Assembly: GCA_937891325.1 (NCBI GenBank)
Contig: CALAFU010000241.1
Coordinates: forward strand, 1 to 9,363
Direction: 5' to 3'
Length of the DNA stretch: 9,363 nt
DNA from: an uncultured Candidatus Melainabacteria bacterium
Lineage (GTDB): Bacteria > Cyanobacteriota > Vampirovibrionia > Gastranaerophilales > Gastranaerophilaceae
Both the position numbers and the translations under genes were made by a program. Numbering within the stretch: position 1 is the first letter of the stretch; the number at the start of each line of letters is the position of its first letter. Shown piece after piece: positions 5,982-9,363 of the stretch. The notes below the pieces were generated by a model, which ran no database searches, was not told the origin of the DNA, and was given only the letters and a program-made list of their open reading frames with translations.

Positions 5982-8321
5982 ATGCAAAAAGAGTGGATAG
6001 TTGCAAAAACAGATAACAGTGAAAAGTCTTTAATAGAAAGACTTTTAGCTGTGCGTGGAATTACAACAAAAGCCGATATAAAAGAGTTTTTAAACCCTTT
6101 AGAAATGAAATTGACAGAACCAACTGTTTTTGTTGATATGGCTAAAGCTGTTGATAGACTTGCAAAAGCAATTGATGAAAAACAAAATATCCTTGTATAT
6201 GGAGACTTTGATGCTGACGGTATTACTTCAACATCAGTGTTATTGAAGACTTTAAGACATTTAGGGGCTGAAGTTGACTATTATATTCCTGATAGAGAGA
6301 CTGAAAGTCATGGTATGAACACAAAAACGCTAGTAAAACTGATGACTTCTAAAAAGCCAAAAGTAATGATTACAGTGGATTGTGGCATTAGTAATGTCGA
6401 AGAAGTTAAGTTTTTAAAGAGTTTTGGTGTAGATATAATCATTACAGACCACCACGAAGCGCCAGAGGAGTTACCTCCAGCGTTTGCAATAATTAATCCG
6501 AAGGCTCAAAATTCTTTAGATGAAAAACTTCCTGCAAAGAAAATAAAAATGCTTACATACCTTGCTGGGTGTGGTGTTGCGCTAAAGGTTGCACAAGCTC
6601 TTTTGAACCATTACAATAAACCCGAATTTGTATTAGAGTTGTTGCCTCTTGTTGCATTAGGTACAATTGCAGATATAGTGCCACTTTTAGGTGAAAATAG
6701 ATATTTTGTGACAAAAGGTTTAGAACTTATATCAAAAGGTCAACACTATGGATTGACAAGGCTTTTAGACAGTGCAGGTTACAACATTGAAAATGGCATT
6801 ACTTCTGAAAATATTGCCTTTGGTATTGCGCCAAGAATTAATGCAACAGGTCGTTTAGACAATGTTGATACAGCTTTGACGCTATTGTTATCTGATAACA
6901 AGACAGAAATTGAAATGGCCGTTCAAACTTTGAATGAATTGAATAAAATTCGTCAAAACCTTTGTGAAACAACCTTTTTAGAAGCTGATGAAATGTATCA
7001 AAAAGAAGGTACAGACAATAATGCAGTCGTTTTATATAGTAATGATTGGAATATAGGTATAATTGGGATTGTAGCCTCAAAATTTGTTGAAAAATATTAT
7101 AAACCTACATTTATAATGAACTATAACGCTGAAACTCAACAATTTAGATGTTCTGCAAGAAGTGTTAAGGGTATAAATTTATACGAAGTTTTAGATGCAA
7201 ATTCTGAATTGTTTGATGGTTTTGGTGGTCACGAAATGGCTGCCGGCTTTGCTTTCAGTGGTAATGTTGAACAATTCAATGCGGTTAAAAACGCTTTAAA
7301 TCAAACTATATCAGAGGTTTTAGGTGATAAAGTTCTTAAACCTTTTGTGAATATTGATTTAGAACTTGATGAAAAGGATTTAGATTTAACTCTTGTTGAT
7401 GAAATCTCAAAACTAGAGCCTTTTGGTGCTTCAAATCCTTCACCTATCTTTGCCGTAAAGGATTTTACGTTAAAAGAAAAAACTTTAATGGGTGAAAATA
7501 AAAACCACTTGCGATTAAAAGTTCAAGGCAAAGATGCTTTATATACTTGTGTTTGGTGGTCTAGAGGTGATATTTCGTTAGTACCAGAAGACAAGTTAGA
7601 TATTGCTTTTTCGCCTAAAATTAATACTTTCCGAGATGTAACAAGTCTACAATTAATGATTGAAGATATTCACAGCGAAAATTTAAAAGAAGAAAAAGTT
7701 GAAAATCCAAATGCAGTAAAGGTTTTTGACCATAGAAACAAAACGGATATTCTTCCTCAAGTTGAGGATTATGTTAGAACTTCAAAAATGAATATAGTAG
7801 TTTTTGCTGAAAATAAAGGTGTTTTAGAAGTTTTGAAACCTTATAAATCTTTAAGTGAGGTTGTTGTAAATAGAGAAACTCTTAAAAAAGCTGATAGCAT
7901 AATGTTTTTTGACTATCCACCAAGTGAAGAACTTTTTGACAGTATAATTGAGAGTGTATGTCCTCGTCATATTCATTATATGGCTTGCAATTTCACCAAA
8001 TTTGATGAACACGATATTATAAAAACGCTTTCTGGTATGGTTAAATACACTTGCAACAACAAAAATGGCGAATTTGACCTTGCTAAAAGCGCGTCTTTCT
8101 TAGGTTTGACTATTGATTGTGTTGAAAGTTTACTAAATATTTTAGAACAATGCAAAATGATTAAAATTGTTGAAAAAAATATTGACAATTATAAAATAGA
8201 ATTTGTCGGAAATGTCGAATTATCGCACATTACAGGTTGTATTCAATATAAAGATTTTAAAGATTTGTTATCAGAAATTGAAGATTGCAAATGTGCATTT
8301 TTATCTAAAGATATAGATTAG
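5982..8321 (+). CDS. recJ: single-stranded-DNA-specific exonuclease RecJ
   Basis: RecJ degrades single-stranded DNA 5' to 3' in recombinational and mismatch repair. The DHH phosphoesterase motifs are present: GDFDADG (74-80), TVDCG (131-135), DHH (156-158) and ALGTIAD (225-231), which supply the metal ligands. RINATGR is at 285-291. The DHHA1 domain ends with GFGGHEMAAGF (413-423). An OB-fold region starts at LEPFGASNPSP (478-488). About 210 further residues (570-779) form a C-terminal extension like that of Firmicute and cyanobacterial RecJ, including VFDHR (581-585) and a DYPPSEEL segment. At 779 residues it is longer than the enterobacterial enzyme because of that extension. The ATG is 5 nt after the TAATAA ending ctpA and lacks a clear Shine-Dalgarno site, so coupled translation is likely. 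Confidence 0.95.
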   Translation: MQKEWIVAKTDNSEKSLIERLLAVRGITTKADIKEFLNPLEMKLTEPTVFVDMAKAVDRLAKAIDEKQNILVYGDFDADGITSTSVLLKTLRHLGAEVDYYIPDRETESHGMNTKTLVKLMTSKKPKVMITVDCGISNVEEVKFLKSFGVDIIITDHHEAPEELPPAFAIINPKAQNSLDEKLPAKKIKMLTYLAGCGVALKVAQALLNHYNKPEFVLELLPLVALGTIADIVPLLGENRYFVTKGLELISKGQHYGLTRLLDSAGYNIENGITSENIAFGIAPRINATGRLDNVDTALTLLLSDNKTEIEMAVQTLNELNKIRQNLCETTFLEADEMYQKEGTDNNAVVLYSNDWNIGIIGIVASKFVEKYYKPTFIMNYNAETQQFRCSARSVKGINLYEVLDANSELFDGFGGHEMAAGFAFSGNVEQFNAVKNALNQTISEVLGDKVLKPFVNIDLELDEKDLDLTLVDEISKLEPFGASNPSPIFAVKDFTLKEKTLMGENKNHLRLKVQGKDALYTCVWWSRGDISLVPEDKLDIAFSPKINTFRDVTSLQLMIEDIHSENLKEEKVENPNAVKVFDHRNKTDILPQVEDYVRTSKMNIVVFAENKGVLEVLKPYKSLSEVVVNRETLKKADSIMFFDYPPSEELFDSIIESVCPRHIHYMACNFTKFDEHDIIKTLSGMVKYTCNNKNGEFDLAKSASFLGLTIDCVESLLNILEQCKMIKIVEKNIDNYKIEFVGNVELSHITGCIQYKDFKDLLSEIEDCKCAFLSKDID

Positions 8322-8366
8322 TCGACTGTCGGATTTTTACTAAATTTTATCAATTAAAATTATGGT

Positions 8367-8759
8367 ATGATGAATTTAGATTGGTATCATTCGCTTAATT
8401 TGCCCATTGGAACACCTCCAGATTGGATTTTTGCACCGGTTTGGATAATTTTGTATCTGATGATTTTTGCTTCGTTTTTAGTGTTTGTTTCTACAAAAAG
8501 TATTTCTAAAAAGTTCGTCGCTCTTGCTTTTTTTATAATGCAATTGTTGTTGAATTTTTTATGGAGCTCAATATTTTTCGGTTTGAAAAATATATCAGAT
8601 GCTCTTTGGATTATAGCCTTAATGTGGGTATTTTTAGCCATAACTTTATACGAATTTTATAAAATTTCAAAACCTGCATTTTATTTGTTAATTCCATATT
8701 TTTTATGGGTAACATACGCTTTATATTTGAATTTTTCAATATATTTGATGAACCCTTAA
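8367..8759 (+). CDS. short TspO/MBR-family membrane protein lacking the usual first helix
   Basis: TspO/MBR proteins are five-helix membrane proteins that bind porphyrins and other tetrapyrroles and act in stress or metabolite signalling. The family pattern is clear: DWYHSLNLP...TPPDWIFAPVW (5-26), LLLNFLWSSIFFGL (60-73), and PYFLWVTYALYLN (110-122). Helices fall at about 21-42, 49-68, 78-97 and 104-125, so only four are present. The helix that normally precedes the WY-L-P motif is missing. An in-frame TAA at 8355-8357 and the recJ stop at 8321 rule out a longer start here. Either of two adjacent ATGs (8367, 8370) could serve; neither has a good ribosome binding site. It may be read with ctpA-recJ, 45 nt after recJ. 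The family is certain; whether the short form is functional is not. Confidence 0.88.
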   Translation: MMNLDWYHSLNLPIGTPPDWIFAPVWIILYLMIFASFLVFVSTKSISKKFVALAFFIMQLLLNFLWSSIFFGLKNISDALWIIALMWVFLAITLYEFYKISKPAFYLLIPYFLWVTYALYLNFSIYLMNP

Positions 8760-8792
8760 ATCCTCTGTTTTGCCTAAATATTTGAGATTTTC

Positions 8793-8821
8793 TTCAAAAA
8801 AGAACCTTGTTATGTTAAAAT
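8793..8821 (+). promoter_or_regulatory. candidate promoter for the secreted repeat protein
   Basis: TTCAAA (8793-8798) and TAAAAT (8816-8821) are 17 nt apart. The -10 is one base off consensus and the -35 two off. It would start transcription near 8828, a few bases before the AAGGA at 8833-8837. Confidence 0.35.
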
Positions 8822-8844
8822 TTTTGCATAAGAAGGAAGATTTT

Positions 8845-9363
8845 ATGAAAAATTTATTATATTTATTTACCCTAATTGCAGTGATTTCAGTGCCTGTATG
8901 TATTGCCGCTCCTGCAACTACGACGACTACGACAACAACAAAAACTTCAACAGGAACAGGTACAATTACAACAACTCAAACTAGCACAATGCAAAATGGA
9001 TATAAAACAACAGAAGCACCTGTTACAGTGCAAAATGAGCCGGATTATACTGTCGTAAGTAAAAATCACGAAAATTTTTATTATGACAAGTATGGCAAAA
9101 TGATTGCACATGATAAAGTTTTAAAAACAGGAACTTTTTTCTATAATGCAACAGGACAATATGTCGGAAAAAGCCTTCCAAGAGGCGAAAAGACTTTTTA
9201 TTACAACTCAATTGGACAATTTATCGGAGTTTGTGATGTAAATGGCGATTGCCAAGATAAAAACTTTGTTTCAACAGGCAAAATCCCGCCATTGCCAATG
9301 ATTAAGAACTTTAAACCCTTCTTTGATGATTCCTTCTTGAACCAACAAAAATCAACAGACGAA
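8845..9363 (+). CDS. secreted protein with Thr-rich linker and three 20-residue aromatic repeats; cut by the right edge
   Basis: The ATG at 8845 has AAGGA (8833-8837) 7 nt upstream, and the frame is open for 173 codons to the window end with no stop. Residues 1-21 are a Sec-type signal peptide (hydrophobic core LYLFTLIAVISVPV, cleavage near CIA-AP). Residues 25-48 are a Thr/Ser-rich linker containing eight Thr in a row. Residues 78-137 are three tandem units of exactly 20 residues, starting at Phe78, Phe98 and Phe118, each opening F-[YF]-Y-[DN]-x-x-G-[KQ]-h-[IV]-[AG] (h is hydrophobic). They recall aromatic YD-like or toxin/MORN-like beta-repeats without matching one I can name. Two cysteines (130, 136) in the third unit could form a disulfide. 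The Pro/Phe-rich tail continues beyond the window. Probably exported or surface located; function unknown. Confidence 0.85.
   Translation, partial: MKNLLYLFTLIAVISVPVCIAAPATTTTTTTTKTSTGTGTITTTQTSTMQNGYKTTEAPVTVQNEPDYTVVSKNHENFYYDKYGKMIAHDKVLKTGTFFYNATGQYVGKSLPRGEKTFYYNSIGQFIGVCDVNGDCQDKNFVSTGKIPPLPMIKNFKPFFDDSFLNQQKSTDE

Noticed and set aside
8319..8340. Possible terminator after recJ (GTCGACTGTCGG then TTTTT)
   Set aside because: The inverse parts overlap or leave a one-base loop, so no real stem forms before the T-run.
9023..9211. 62-codon minus-strand frame near the right end
   Set aside because: It overlaps the plus-strand secreted protein, which has a ribosome binding site, signal peptide and periodic repeats.

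Overview
This is an AT-rich bacterial window (roughly two thirds A+T by eye) with Shine-Dalgarno-led genes and the standard code. The CtpA-type protease has an N-terminal region of the cyanobacterial type, the DNA is AT-rich, and RecJ carries a long C-terminal extension. This fits a non-photosynthetic relative of Cyanobacteria (Vampirovibrionia/Melainabacteria, for example Gastranaerophilales). That placement is inference from the proteins I recognise and is not proven.

Layout. (1) Positions 1-240 hold the 5' end of a minus-strand gene that leaves the window on the left. It has a near-consensus promoter, and its frame is broken at a run of eight C (poly-G in the coding sense). (2) Positions 241-600 are non-coding and packed with small palindromes and a MITE-like element of about 209 bp. 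(3) Positions 624-2228 encode a SulP-family anion transporter with a C-terminal STAS domain, starting at TTG. (4) Positions 2229-2473 separate convergent genes and contain a perfect 32-bp palindrome plus direct repeats of one of its arms. (5) A minus-strand operon runs from 4601 to 2474: a 39-codon small protein, a 299-residue protein of unknown function whose N-terminus resembles that small protein, and mnmA (tRNA 2-thiouridylase). (6) Diverging from it on the plus strand are ctpA (S41 protease with PDZ domain) and recJ (5'-3' single-strand DNA exonuclease), 5 nt apart. (7) A short four-helix TspO/MBR protein follows at 8367-8759. (8) From 8845 to the right edge lies the start of a secreted protein with a Thr-rich linker and three exact-period 20-residue aromatic repeats; it is cut by the window end.

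The recognisable genes are mostly housekeeping: tRNA modification, DNA repair, envelope proteolysis and anion transport. No defence system, CRISPR array, tRNA or rRNA was seen. The most interesting items are the small protein that matches the N-terminal domain of its operon neighbour, the poly-G frame break behind a strong promoter, the perfect palindrome with its repeated half-sites, the repeats flanking sulP, and the 20-residue repeat protein.
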